NCBI RefSeq assembly: GCF_902788255.1
Contig: NZ_CADAJR010000013.1
Coordinates: 1 to 64,000 of the forward strand
Length of the DNA stretch: 64,000 bases
Direction of reading: 5' to 3'
Origin: an uncultured Methanobrevibacter sp.
GTDB lineage: Archaea; Methanobacteriota; Methanobacteria; Methanobacteriales; Methanobacteriaceae
Under the pieces are notes generated by a model. It was not told the DNA's origin and did not search any database. It worked only from the letters and a program-made list of their open reading frames with translations. Of the stretch, positions 56,216 to 64,000 are shown piece by piece; within the stretch, counting starts at the first letter, position 1, and every line of letters begins with the position of its first letter. A program made the position numbers and the translations under genes.

Positions 56216-57370
56216 ATGAATTATGATTTAATAATTGCTAGATATGGTGAAATTGGATTGAAAAGTCCAAAGATAAGGTCACGTTTTGAAAGAAGGCTAG
56301 TTAAAAATATTAAAGCTACTTTTGAATGTGAAGTCGAAAGAAACCAGGGAAGAATTTATATTCTTCCTGAAGACTTTGAAGACGGGGTTGAAAAGTTGAA
56401 CCGCGTATTCGGTGTTGTCTCATATTCTCCGGCAACTTCAACAAAAACTACCTATGAGGACATTGATGAAACCTTAACCGGTTATGTTGAGGAATTGGTA
56501 AAGGAGAATCTAATCGATGAGAACACCAAATTTGCAATCAAATGCCGTCGTGTTGGAAAGCATGACTTTACCTCACAGGAGATGGCGGCACACTGCGGTG
56601 GTGTTGTAAGAAATGTCGTTTTGGCGCCGGTCGATTTGACAAATCCTGATTTGACAATATTTGTTGAAGTAAGGGATGGGGATACCTATATTTTCCATGA
56701 AAAAATCAGAGGGCCTGGAGGACTGCCTCTGGGAACACAGGGAAAGGTTGTGGTATTGCTTTCAAGCGGTATAGACTCTCCCGTTGCAGCCTATCTCATG
56801 ATGAAGAGAGGATGTGAGGTCGTGGCACTTCACTGCAACAACGATCCGTTTTCAGGTCCGAAGGTCACTGAAAACTTCAATCTACTTGTTGACCAGTTGA
56901 ATATTTATGCTAAAGGAACACCAATCAAGCGAAGGGTTGTTGACTATGGGGAATACCTGACAGCCGCCAAACAGAAGGCTCCGGAGAAAATGACCTGTGT
57001 ATTATGCAAATCCGGAATGTATCACATTGCAGAAAAACTGGCTCGTAAGATTGGGGCTGATGCCATTGTTGACGGAAGCAGTGTGGGACAGGTAGCCTCA
57101 CAGACACTATCAAACATTCTGGCCACAAGATACGGTGTTGAAATGCCTATATTGTCTCCTCTGATTGGACTTGACAAGGAGGAAATCACGGCTATAGCAA
57201 AGGACATAGGCACATTCGAAATATCAAAAATTGATGATGGCGGATGCAGTGCCGTTCCTAAATATCCTGAAACCCGTGCCGATTTGGAACGTGTAAAGCA
57301 GGCATGTGAGGATATGGATCAGGATGCGGAAATTGAAAAAGCATTTGAAAAAATAAGAAAACTTGATTAA
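56216..57370 (+). CDS. thiI: tRNA sulfurtransferase ThiI
   Basis: ThiI makes 4-thiouridine at tRNA position 8 and can serve thiamine thiazole formation. The 384-residue protein has an NFLD/THUMP region (residues 1-165, with IARYGEIGLKSPKIRSRFERRL) and the PP-loop LLSSGIDSPVAAYLMMKRG (about 182-200), followed by VLCKSGMYHIAEKLA. There is no C-terminal rhodanese domain, as in other archaea, so sulfur must come from a different donor. It is a single gene between the DUF2283 gene and tRNA-Gln, with a 240-base gap upstream that contains only AT-rich sequence. Confidence 0.92.
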   Translation: MNYDLIIARYGEIGLKSPKIRSRFERRLVKNIKATFECEVERNQGRIYILPEDFEDGVEKLNRVFGVVSYSPATSTKTTYEDIDETLTGYVEELVKENLIDENTKFAIKCRRVGKHDFTSQEMAAHCGGVVRNVVLAPVDLTNPDLTIFVEVRDGDTYIFHEKIRGPGGLPLGTQGKVVVLLSSGIDSPVAAYLMMKRGCEVVALHCNNDPFSGPKVTENFNLLVDQLNIYAKGTPIKRRVVDYGEYLTAAKQKAPEKMTCVLCKSGMYHIAEKLARKIGADAIVDGSSVGQVASQTLSNILATRYGVEMPILSPLIGLDKEEITAIAKDIGTFEISKIDDGGCSAVPKYPETRADLERVKQACEDMDQDAEIEKAFEKIRKLD

Positions 57371-57434
57371 GTTTTCTTTAAATTTTTTTTTTTGGTGTAA
57401 ATTTATATATTATGTTTGACAAAATTAATAGTAT

Positions 57435-57506
57435 AGTCCCGTGGGGTAGTGGCAATCCTTTTGGGCCCTGGACCCAAAGATAGCGGTTCGACTCCGCTCG
57501 GGACTA
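57435..57506 (+). tRNA. tRNA-Gln (CTG), with C33
   Basis: The cloverleaf is complete: acceptor AGTCCCG / CGGGACT plus A; anticodon stem TTGGG / CCCAA; T-arm AGCGG-TTCGACT-CCGCT. The seven-base anticodon loop reads CCCTGGA, giving anticodon CTG (Gln) but C rather than the near-universal T at position 33. CCA is not encoded. A TATA box TTTATATAT at 57,402-57,410 lies 25 bases upstream. Confidence 0.85.
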
Positions 57507-57674
57507 CTAAATTATCTTATTTTTTTTAAAACACCTGTTATACTATTTTTATCTCATGCATACTGACTATTAATGAGTATAATTATCTTGCATAGATGAC
57601 AATTATTAAATACTATACTTGTCAAAAATAAATAATGTATAGTAAATAATTACTTTACTAATCGAGGTATTAAA

Positions 57675-58772
57675 ATGAAAACTACAGTTAGTGTAATTAA
57701 AGCTGATATTGGAAGTGTGTCCGGACACTGTGTCGCACACCCAGAATTAATGGATATTTGTGATGAAGTTTTAAACGAAGCTTTAGAAGCAGGTATCTTA
57801 AAAGATTACTATATATCCCGTTGTGGGGACGACATTGACTTAATCATGACTCACGACAAAGGTGTAGAAAACGAAGAAGTGCACGAAACTGCATACAATG
57901 CATTCATGAAAGCTACTGAAAGAGCACGTGAATTAAAATTATACGGTGCAGGTCAAGACTTATTATCTGACACATTCTCTGGAAACATCAAAGGTATGGG
58001 TCCTGGTGTAGCAGAAATCGAATTTGAAGAAAGGCCATCTGACCCTGTTCTCATATTCTGCTGTGACAAAACCGAACCTGGTGCATTCAACTTGCCAGTA
58101 TTCAGAATCTTTGCAGACCCATTCAACACTGCAGGATTAGTTATTGACCCATCCTTACACGATGGATTCAAATTTGAAGTATTCGATGTAATCGAACACA
58201 GAAAAGTTATTCTCAACTGTCCTGAAGAAATGTACGACTTACTCGCATTAATCGGTTCCACCGGAAGATATGTTATCAAAAGAGTATGGAAGAAAAACGG
58301 TGAAATCGCAGCTGCAATAAGTACCGAAAGATTAAACTTAATGGCTGGAGAATACGTTGGTAAAGACGACCCAGTATGTATCGTAAGAGCACAATCTGGT
58401 TTCCCTGCAAACGGTGAATGTGTAGATCCATTTGCATTCCCACACATGGTAAGCGGATGGATGAGAGGATCCCACAACGGTCCAATGATGCCTGTATCCG
58501 AAGCAGAAGCAAACCCAATCAGATTCGACGGACCACCTAGAGTAGTCGGATTAGGTTTCCAAGTAGCTAACGGTGAATTGATCGGACCAGTCGACTTATT
58601 CGACGACCCAGCATTCGACCCAACCCGTGAACAAGCTGCTAAAATCGCAACTTACATCAGAAGACACGGTCCATTTGAACCTCACAGATTACCTGCTGAA
58701 GAAATGGAATACACTTCACTTCCTGGTGTAATGGAAAAATTAGAATCCAGATTTGAAGACATGGATGATTAG
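57675..58772 (+). CDS. fbp: Fructose-1,6-bisphosphate aldolase/phosphatase
   Basis: This bifunctional archaeal enzyme condenses triose phosphates and removes phosphate to give fructose 6-phosphate in gluconeogenesis. The 365-residue protein has the conserved MKTTVSVIKADIGSVSGHCVAHPEL start, a metal-binding GDDIDLIMTHDKG, and the FDDPAFDPTREQAAKIATYIRRHGPFEPHRLP end. It is single-copy type with high codon bias. A terminator follows. With ApgM and Pyk it covers much of the central carbon route in this window. Confidence 0.96.
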   Translation: MKTTVSVIKADIGSVSGHCVAHPELMDICDEVLNEALEAGILKDYYISRCGDDIDLIMTHDKGVENEEVHETAYNAFMKATERARELKLYGAGQDLLSDTFSGNIKGMGPGVAEIEFEERPSDPVLIFCCDKTEPGAFNLPVFRIFADPFNTAGLVIDPSLHDGFKFEVFDVIEHRKVILNCPEEMYDLLALIGSTGRYVIKRVWKKNGEIAAAISTERLNLMAGEYVGKDDPVCIVRAQSGFPANGECVDPFAFPHMVSGWMRGSHNGPMMPVSEAEANPIRFDGPPRVVGLGFQVANGELIGPVDLFDDPAFDPTREQAAKIATYIRRHGPFEPHRLPAEEMEYTSLPGVMEKLESRFEDMDD

Positions 58773-58777
58773 ATTTA

Positions 58778-58806
58778 AAGAGATTTCTAATCTCTTCTTT
58801 TTTTAC
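58778..58806 (+). terminator. Terminator after fbp
   Basis: A perfect 8-bp stem (AAGAGATT / AATCTCTT, 3-base loop) six bases after the stop codon is followed by a 7-T run. Confidence 0.75.
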
Positions 58807-58875
58807 TTTTTTTGATAATCAGTTAATAGTCAATTTGATTTAGATATTCGTCAATTTCTTTTTTCATTTTTACAT

Positions 58876-59091
58876 TCAAATAGATGTCTGCATCATGTAT
58901 GTTGGCTTGATTTTGATAATGTTCTCATTTTTTAATTCTTTAATTGCTTTTTTAATGTATTTGCAGGGAATTTTTGGTAATCGTTTACATACATTTTTGA
59001 TGGGAGTATGGCGCTTGTTGTAGTATCTGTTTTTGTGTAATGATTTGATTATGCTTTTCTTAACTTCTTCGATATCAAATTTTTTTGCCAT
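58876..59091 (-). CDS. Small winged-helix-like protein
   Basis: The 71-residue lysine-rich protein (MAKKFDIEEVKKSIIKSLHKNRYYNKRH) has a second half resembling a winged-helix fragment (VCKRLPKIPCKYIKKAIKELKNENIIKIKPTYM). It is strongly basic, so DNA or RNA binding is plausible. It is divergent from the regulator at 59,207 across 115 bases. No family recognised; it could be a small regulator. Confidence 0.5.
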   Translation of the reverse strand: MAKKFDIEEVKKSIIKSLHKNRYYNKRHTPIKNVCKRLPKIPCKYIKKAIKELKNENIIKIKPTYMMQTSI

Positions 59092-59145
59092 GACTATATG
59101 TTTGTATTACTTTTATTTAAATATTTATTACTAATTGTTTAGATA

Positions 59146-59185
59146 ATGTACAAATTAGAAATATTTATTAATCTCCAGTGTACAT
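59146..59185 (+). promoter_or_regulatory. Inverted repeat around the TATA box of the 59,207 gene
   Basis: A perfect 7-bp inverted repeat ATGTACA / TGTACAT with 26 bases between its arms flanks the TATA-like AATATTTATTAAT, 22 bases before the start codon. This is a plausible operator for autoregulation by the wHTH protein encoded downstream. Confidence 0.45.
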
Positions 59186-59206
59186 ATGTTATATTGGTGA
59201 GAATTG

Positions 59207-59728
59207 ATGTTTCAAGAAATATTTGGAAATTGTCCTCAGGCTAAAGTATTGCAATTTTTATTTTCCGCACCTGTTGATGAGTATACAAAACAGCAAATTG
59301 CCGTTGGTTCAGGCATTTCAAGAGTGACTTTGGATAAATTCATCAATACATTTATTGAAAATGAAGTTATCATATATCAAAATTCGAAGTATATCTTAAA
59401 CATGAAATCCGAGTTTATTAGAAAGCTGGACATTGCGCAGGAAGAATTTATTAAATTTGACTTCAATAAACAATTGGAAGAGGGAGAGGAAAAATCTGAT
59501 GAAGTGTCTGATGATGAATTGGATGAAATTTTAAGTAATATTCCTGATGAGTTGAATTTAAATGAATTGGAAAATGAAATAGAATCCGATGAGGAAATTC
59601 TTGTTAATAAAAAGGAATATGAAAATTTAAAAGATTATTTCATTACATTTTCAGATAAAGAAATAAAAATGACTGATTTTTCAGCTATTAATGATAAAAA
59701 ATGGTACATGATGGATGTGATTGAATGA
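59207..59728 (+). CDS. Winged-helix protein with acidic region
   Basis: The 173-residue protein has a wHTH in residues 1-75 (VLQFLFSAPVDEYTKQQIAVGSGISRVTLDKFINTFIENEVIIYQNSKYIL), typical of archaeal regulators, then a very acidic stretch (residues 90-135). The rest is unassigned. The next gene overlaps its stop (ATGA), and an inverted repeat surrounds its promoter. The two-gene layout with self-binding site is typical of a self-regulated pair. A TTG three bases upstream is a less likely start. Confidence 0.62.
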   Translation: MFQEIFGNCPQAKVLQFLFSAPVDEYTKQQIAVGSGISRVTLDKFINTFIENEVIIYQNSKYILNMKSEFIRKLDIAQEEFIKFDFNKQLEEGEEKSDEVSDDELDEILSNIPDELNLNELENEIESDEEILVNKKEYENLKDYFITFSDKEIKMTDFSAINDKKWYMMDVIE

Positions 59729-59976
59729 CCGATAAAAATGTAGATATCAAATCAAAGATTAACATTGATGAAAACTCAAAAGTTGTTTATGCATCTTCTT
59801 TTGGAGTTGGGGGCAACAATGAAGAACTTAGGTTAATTGTCATAAACAATAAATTGGTGAATGATGGTGATGATGTTGAACTAATCAATGAATCTGACTT
59901 GCAGATTGTCATGAACTACAATACCGCAATAAAGTTGAACAAACTTTTAAGCAAATACATTGCTCAAAACAAATAA
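59725..59976 (+). CDS. DUF3467-like small protein
   Basis: The 83-residue protein has the pattern of DUF3467 proteins: VVYASSFGVGGNNEELRLIVI, then a loop and DLQIVMNYNTAIKLNKLLSKYI, where the last helix follows a single strand. Function is unknown. It overlaps the wHTH gene by 4 bases (ATGA), so is translationally coupled. It could be a partner of the regulator or the second part of a small defence or stress operon. It ends right where the convergent DUF3781 gene ends (no gap). Confidence 0.5.
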   Translation: MTDKNVDIKSKINIDENSKVVYASSFGVGGNNEELRLIVINNKLVNDGDDVELINESDLQIVMNYNTAIKLNKLLSKYIAQNK

Positions 59977-60216
59977 TTAGATTTTATGTGCTGTAATGAT
60001 TGTAAAACTGCTTGAGTTGATTGTTATTCTACAGTTATCAACCTCAACATAGTAATTTTTTCCTTCTTTTGTGACTGCTGAGTCTTCCTTTTGCAGTTTG
60101 GAAATGCAATACTCTACAGGTTCGCAGTCAATTTCCAAATTCTTCTGTATTCTTCCAACACCCATTTCGGTTGTATGGATTTTATCGATGTTTTTAAGTA
60201 ATGTTTCCTTGTGCAT
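59977..60216 (-). CDS. DUF3781 family protein
   Basis: The 79-residue protein has the full DUF3781 pattern: NIDKIHTTEMGVGRIQKNL, VEYCISKLQKEDS, GKNYYVEVDNCRITINSSSFTIITAHK. The function of this family is unknown; it is common in Firmicutes as well as methanogens of the gut, which fits transfer. The start at 60,216 has GGTGATGAA upstream; an in-frame ATG seven codons earlier lacks one. It is convergent with the DUF3467-like gene and divergent from the FtsX-type permease. Confidence 0.75.
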   Translation of the reverse strand: MHKETLLKNIDKIHTTEMGVGRIQKNLEIDCEPVEYCISKLQKEDSAVTKEGKNYYVEVDNCRITINSSSFTIITAHKI

Positions 60217-60289
60217 TTCATCACCTTGTTTTTGCATTTTGATTGATTGTATAATTAGTTATTTATATATTACTTGCCTATTTAGTATT

Positions 60290-61399
60290 ATGTCATTTTT
60301 AAAATTCATTCTTAAAAATCCATTCAGGAGAAAAACCAGTGCGTTATTGTCCATTGTGGGTATTGCAATAGGCATTATCGTAATTGTTGCTCTTGGTGGA
60401 ATCACAGATGGTTTGGTCAACTCATTTGAGGATACAATCCATGCGGGGGGTGCTGATTTTCAGATTTCAGGAAAGGAAACTGGGGATTCAGCATATGGGA
60501 CCAACACCATTGATGCAAACTGGACAGATAAGATAGCAAATGTGGAGGGCGTTGACAAGGCCTTTCCGATATATGTTGTTCTCACATCGGTCGGTGATGA
60601 CTATATGAACACCCTGATAGGTATTGATCCTGCAGGCACTGAACTGGCTGACATCTCCATGAAGGAGGGCAGAATATTTGAAGACGGTGCAGATGAGGTC
60701 ATCCTGGGTGAGATATATGCCGATGACAATGACTATAAAGTGGGGGATACGATTGAAGTCAACCATGAGGACTTTGAGGTTGTGGGAATATACGAATCCG
60801 GAGACTCAAACATGGCGGGTGGAGTGTTCACATCAATATCCCGTGTCGGGGAGCTGATGGATGATGAGGATTCAATCTCAAACATCTACGTCAAGGTCGA
60901 TAAGGGTGTCGATGCCCAGGTCGTTGCCGACAGGATTGACGAGAAGTATGGCGATGACATTACCACAATCACATCAGTCATGGAAATGGAGCAGATGGCG
61001 GACATGCTCAACATGCTTCAGGCATCAACATGGGCAATTTCCCTTTTGGCCATTGTTGTCGGTGGACTTGGAATAATCAACACAATGCTAATGTCAGTCT
61101 TTGAAAGGACCCGTGAAATAGGGGTGCTCAAGGCTGTCGGATGGTCAAACCGCAAGATCTTGACAATGATTGTCGGAGAGTCACTGGTCATCACAATAGT
61201 GTCTGCAATTGTTGGGTCAATAATAGGTTTTTCAGCATGCACACTATTGGGTCCGCAGATGGGCATTGAACCGTTGTTCACTCCAAAGATTTTCGCACAG
61301 GCATTTGCAATTGCCATTGTGGTTGGAATAATCGGTGGAATCTATCCTGCCCTTAAGGCTGTAAGGCTTCCTCCAACAGAGGCATTGAGGTATGAGTGA
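60290..61399 (+). CDS. MacB/FtsX-type ABC transporter permease
   Basis: The 369-residue protein has one N-terminal membrane helix (residues about 18-38), a large extracytoplasmic domain (40-240), and three C-terminal helices (about 250-272, 300-325, 338-358), with the family motif ERTREIGVLKAVGWSNRKI. This is the MacB/LolE-FtsX layout, and it pairs with the ATPase at 61,409. Such pairs export peptides or lipoproteins, or act as mechanical signal transducers; the cargo is unknown. Start chosen at 60,290 where MSFLKFILKNPFRRKTS begins, a positive-inside N-terminus. Confidence 0.9.
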   Translation: MSFLKFILKNPFRRKTSALLSIVGIAIGIIVIVALGGITDGLVNSFEDTIHAGGADFQISGKETGDSAYGTNTIDANWTDKIANVEGVDKAFPIYVVLTSVGDDYMNTLIGIDPAGTELADISMKEGRIFEDGADEVILGEIYADDNDYKVGDTIEVNHEDFEVVGIYESGDSNMAGGVFTSISRVGELMDDEDSISNIYVKVDKGVDAQVVADRIDEKYGDDITTITSVMEMEQMADMLNMLQASTWAISLLAIVVGGLGIINTMLMSVFERTREIGVLKAVGWSNRKILTMIVGESLVITIVSAIVGSIIGFSACTLLGPQMGIEPLFTPKIFAQAFAIAIVVGIIGGIYPALKAVRLPPTEALRYE

Positions 61400-61408
61400 G
61401 GTGATAAG

Positions 61409-62107
61409 ATGAATGCTGTAGAGATTAGGGACTTATATAAAAGCTATGAAGGTGGAAAGATTAAGGCATTGAACGGAATAAACCTCACAATTGCCGATGG
61501 GGAGTTCGTATCAATCATCGGGCCGTCAGGTTCAGGAAAATCAACACTTCTCAATATGCTCGGAGCACTGGATGTGCCGGATTCCGGAAGCATCAGCGTT
61601 GCGGGTGAAGACCTGGCAAGCTCAAAAAAGCTGAATGAATTCAGGGGTGAAAAAATCGGTTTCATTTTCCAGCTGCACAATCTGATTCCAAACATTTCAG
61701 TTGTGGAGAATGTGGAAATTCCGATGTACACCCAAAAGATGTCCTCAAAGGAGATGAGGCAAAAGGCATTGAAACTTCTCGATGATGTTGGTCTTAAAGA
61801 TAAGGCTGACATCAAACCCAATAAGCTGTCCGGTGGTGAGCGTCAGAGGGTGGCAATTGCCCGTGCACTAGCAAATAATCCTTCAATAATATTGGCAGAT
61901 GAACCAACAGGATCACTAGATTCAAAGACAAGTACTAGAATACTTCGTCAACTAATTGATTTGCATGAAGATAAGAATGTTACACTGATAATTGTAACTC
62001 ATGATATGGATGTGGCCAAACTTGCAGACAGAGTTGTTGAGGTTTTGGACGGTGAGATAATATCTGCCGGTGATGAATCTTTGATTCACAGTAAAATTGA
62101 TGTCTAG
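61409..62107 (+). CDS. LolD/MacB-type ABC transporter ATP-binding protein
   Basis: The 232-residue ATPase has Walker A GPSGSGKS (residues 37-44), Q-loop FIFQLHNLIPNISVVEN, signature LSGGERQRVAIARAL, Walker B IILADEPTGSLD and the H-loop THD. It drives the permease encoded 10 bases upstream, forming a two-gene operon. LolD-type ATPases are recognised by the NLIP...VEN stretch. Substrate unknown. Confidence 0.92.
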   Translation: MNAVEIRDLYKSYEGGKIKALNGINLTIADGEFVSIIGPSGSGKSTLLNMLGALDVPDSGSISVAGEDLASSKKLNEFRGEKIGFIFQLHNLIPNISVVENVEIPMYTQKMSSKEMRQKALKLLDDVGLKDKADIKPNKLSGGERQRVAIARALANNPSIILADEPTGSLDSKTSTRILRQLIDLHEDKNVTLIIVTHDMDVAKLADRVVEVLDGEIISAGDESLIHSKIDV

Positions 62108-62186
62108 CATCAAATTTTACTTCTATTTTTTTTAGAATATGTTATTTTGAAATTTGATATGTGGTAATGATTAGTGATTTTATTAT

Positions 62187-62215
62187 TTTTCAGATAAATT
62201 TATATTATCTGAAAA
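62187..62215 (+). promoter_or_regulatory. Palindromic operator over the vapBC TATA box
   Basis: A perfect 11-bp inverted repeat TTTTCAGATAA / TTATCTGAAAA has the TATA sequence ATTTATA exactly as its 7-base centre, 41 bases before the antitoxin start. Binding by the AbrB-type antitoxin here would block promoter recognition. Confidence 0.65.
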
Positions 62216-62255
62216 TATAATATTAATTAAATAAAATTAAAGGGGTCTGAATATT

Positions 62256-62498
62256 ATGGATAATATAATTGCAACAACAACATTGTATAAAAATTATCAA
62301 TTGGCTATCCCTAAAGCTATACGTAATAAACTCACAGATTTAACTATAGAGGACACAATCATTGATTGGTCTATTAATGAAAATAATGAAATCATAATAA
62401 GGCCTAGAAAAAAAGTAAGTCTGGATGACGTATTGGGCATTATTGAAGATGATGATCCAAGAGATGCGGTTGAACTAAAAAGGAGTTTATACAAATGA
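62256..62498 (+). CDS. vapB: AbrB-type antitoxin (VapB-like)
   Basis: The 80-residue protein has an AbrB/MazE swapped-hairpin N-terminus (TTTLYKNYQLAIPKAIRNKLTDLTIEDTIIDWSINENNEIIIRPRKK) that binds DNA, and a C-terminal tail (SLDDVLGIIEDDDPRDAVELKRSLY) suited to block the toxin active site. AAAGGGG precedes the start. Its stop overlaps the toxin start (ATGA). Auto-repression through the upstream palindrome is likely. Confidence 0.85.
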   Translation: MDNIIATTTLYKNYQLAIPKAIRNKLTDLTIEDTIIDWSINENNEIIIRPRKKVSLDDVLGIIEDDDPRDAVELKRSLYK

Positions 62499-62911
62499 AA
62501 AAAATTTTATTGGATTCATCATTCATCATTGCAATATTTAGAAAAAATGACCCTCTACATCAAAGAGCAATAGAGAACAGAGAAGTTTTAGATAATGAGT
62601 GTTACATCTCAAATGGAATTATATCTGAAGTAATGACAATACTTGGCCAAAAAACAAAGGATGTTGCATTAGTTAGGTTGGCATATAACTATATGAAGGA
62701 TAATTTCACAATCATCAATGAATCAGATATTAACATGTACAATGATAATGTATTTTCAATATTTGAAAAATACAATAAAAACAAATTCAAATTAGGATTT
62801 ATAGACTGTTCCGAAGTCGTAATATATGAATATTATGACTTGGATTATGTTGCAAGCTTTGATGGAGAATTCAAACTATTTGATGAAATTAACTTGCTTG
62901 ACTTAAATTAA
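62495..62911 (+). CDS. vapC: PIN-domain toxin (VapC-like)
   Basis: The 138-residue PIN domain has the expected acidic residues: Asp7 in LLDSS, Glu45 in ISEVM, Asp104 in IDCSEV and Asp123 in SFDGEF. VapC toxins cut tRNA or rRNA. Start overlaps the antitoxin stop by four bases. All catalytic residues are present, so it should be active. It is typical accessory cargo, close to other small regulatory genes. Confidence 0.88.
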   Translation: MKKILLDSSFIIAIFRKNDPLHQRAIENREVLDNECYISNGIISEVMTILGQKTKDVALVRLAYNYMKDNFTIINESDINMYNDNVFSIFEKYNKNKFKLGFIDCSEVVIYEYYDLDYVASFDGEFKLFDEINLLDLN

Positions 62912-62979
62912 GAAAAAATTTAATTAATTGAAGTATTAATATAGCACTGATTTTTCTCTACAATTAGGATGGATAGATT

Positions 62980-64000
62980 ATGAAAAAAACAAAAGTAATA
63001 TGCAGTATAGGTCCGGCATCCAATTCCGTTGAGGTCATGGGCGAAATGGTCAATGGAGGTATGGATTGCGCACGTATCAATTTCAGCCATGCAACAAGGG
63101 AAGATATACTCAAAACAAGAGAGGTTGTTCGTGAAGTTAGAAAAATTTGCAACAAGCCTGTGGCCATTCTCTACGATACAAAGGGGCCGGAATTCAGAAC
63201 ACTTGAATTCAAAGATGACGGAGTGACCCTTGAAGAGGGTGAAACCATTCATATGAGCAAAAATTGTACTGTAGGCAATGAAAATGAATTTGGAGTCAAC
63301 CACAGCGAAGCCATTGACTTCATTAATGTGGGGGACAAGGTTCTTTTGGATAATGCATTGTATGAGCTTGAAGTCATCGGGAAGAGTGACGATGCAGTTG
63401 AGCTGAAGGCATTGGGCAAGGTCAAAATCCAGGATCACAAGACCGTTAATGTTCCGGGTGTTGACTTGAAACTGGAATTCCTTAGTGATGTGGATAAAAG
63501 TGACATTGCATTTGCCGCCAAGCATTCATGTGATTACCTGGCGCTGTCATTTGTCAACACAAAAGAGGATGTTCTCGCAGCCCGCCAAATCATTGAAGAT
63601 GCAGGCGGTGATGCATGCATCATTTCAAAGATTGAAAGCCGAATGGGTATTGAAAACATCGATGACATAATTGAAGCGTCCGATGGAATCATGGTTGCCC
63701 GTGGGGATTTGGGTGTTGAGGTTCCCCTTGAGGAGCTGCCGATGCTTCAAAAGGACATCATCAGAAAATGCCGTGAAAAGGGCAAGTTTGCAATTGTTGC
63801 AACAGAAATGCTTGCTTCAATGTATGAAAATCCAAGACCTTCAAGGGCGGAGGTTTCAGATGTTGCCAATGCCGTTCTGGATGGAACCGACTGTGTGATG
63901 CTTTCAGGTGAAACCACTGTCGGTAAGTATCCTGTGGCTGCCACTGAAATCATGAGCAGAATCTGTAAATATGTGGAGTCAACCATAGACTATACAAAGC
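62980..64000 (+). CDS. pyk: Pyruvate kinase (3' end outside window)
   Basis: The frame runs from the ATG at 62,980 to the window end (340 residues). It shows KKTKVICSIGPASNSVEVM, INFSHAT, ILYDTKGPEFRT (K/ADP binding), ALSFVNTKEDV, IISKIESRMGIENIDDII with the catalytic lysine, and MVARGDLGVEVPLEELP, MLSGETTVGKYPV, all typical of pyruvate kinase. It makes pyruvate and ATP from phosphoenolpyruvate. AGGAT lies upstream. The C-terminal allosteric domain is outside the window. Confidence 0.95.
   Translation, partial: MKKTKVICSIGPASNSVEVMGEMVNGGMDCARINFSHATREDILKTREVVREVRKICNKPVAILYDTKGPEFRTLEFKDDGVTLEEGETIHMSKNCTVGNENEFGVNHSEAIDFINVGDKVLLDNALYELEVIGKSDDAVELKALGKVKIQDHKTVNVPGVDLKLEFLSDVDKSDIAFAAKHSCDYLALSFVNTKEDVLAARQIIEDAGGDACIISKIESRMGIENIDDIIEASDGIMVARGDLGVEVPLEELPMLQKDIIRKCREKGKFAIVATEMLASMYENPRPSRAEVSDVANAVLDGTDCVMLSGETTVGKYPVAATEIMSRICKYVESTIDYTK

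Noticed and set aside
62920-63525. 201-codon minus-strand frame opposite pyruvate kinase
   Set aside because: Antisense to the strongly conserved N-terminal part of pyk; no motif and no ribosome-binding site.

Overview
The window is about 64 kb of an AT-rich methanogenic archaeon of the order Methanobacteriales, most likely a gut or rumen Methanobrevibacter. The evidence is a giant threonine/asparagine-rich adhesin-like protein, MraY-like and MurG-like proteins of the pseudomurein type, methanogenesis marker 8, archaeal Spt5, TFE, pelota, P0/P1 stalk proteins and Cdc48, archaeal phosphoglycerate mutase and FBP aldolase/phosphatase, tRNAs without an encoded CCA, and TATA/BRE promoters.

Layout. 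0-11 kb: 3' part of a giant surface protein (beta-helix, about 24 Ig-like repeats, basic C-terminus). 11-20 kb: a plus-strand run holding a DUF92 membrane protein, apgM, glmM, a convergent rubredoxin, a GlmU-like enzyme, a gamma-carbonic anhydrase, hisC, an NrdG-type radical SAM protein and an ASCH-TPR fusion. 20-25 kb (minus): a second GlmM, a membrane-anchored OB-fold protein, DNA ligase and ThiC. 25-26.7 kb: a gene-poor accessory stretch with a possible 25-aa hydrophobic peptide, a chain of hairpins, and an almost ORF-less group II intron on the minus strand. 26.8-29.1 kb: methanogenesis marker 8, a DnaQ-like exonuclease and a HEPN-like gene pair. 29.5-33.3 kb (minus): Cdc48 and TyrA. 33.4-37.7 kb: pelota, an MraY-like transferase and two tandem MurG-like transferases. 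37.7-46.6 kb (mostly minus): flavin disulfide oxidoreductase, HypC (+), ACT-domain regulator, tRNA-Ile, MIP18-like factor, ArcS-like protein, HD hydrolase, TFE, a DegT aminotransferase with a 4,6-dehydratase, and a CofE-like ligase. 46.7-55 kb (plus): a stand-alone pyruvate-kinase C-terminal-like protein, FtsZ, SecE, Spt5, L11, L1, L10, L12 and AlaRS. 55-64 kb: a frameshifted DUF4258/DUF2283 pair, ThiI, tRNA-Gln, FBP aldolase/phosphatase, several small regulatory-looking genes, an FtsX/LolD ABC pair, VapBC and the 5' part of pyruvate kinase.

How the genes fit together. Many serve the cell envelope. GlmM and GlmU-like enzymes make UDP-amino sugar. MraY-like and MurG-like enzymes use such sugars on lipid carriers for pseudomurein. 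The 4,6-dehydratase and aminotransferase make a modified amino sugar for surface glycans. The adhesin, extremely rich in N-glycosylation sequons, is a likely glycan acceptor. Central carbon metabolism (ApgM, FBPA/P, Pyk) and a conserved archaeal information-processing block (SecE-Spt5-L11-L1-L10-L12-AlaRS) make up most of the rest.

The least ordinary parts are the degenerate group II intron with its remnant reading frame, the hairpin-rich segment with a candidate micropeptide beside it, a toxin-like gene broken by a one-base shift in an A run, palindromes placed over promoters of small regulatory operons, and a glutamine tRNA that appears to carry C at position 33.
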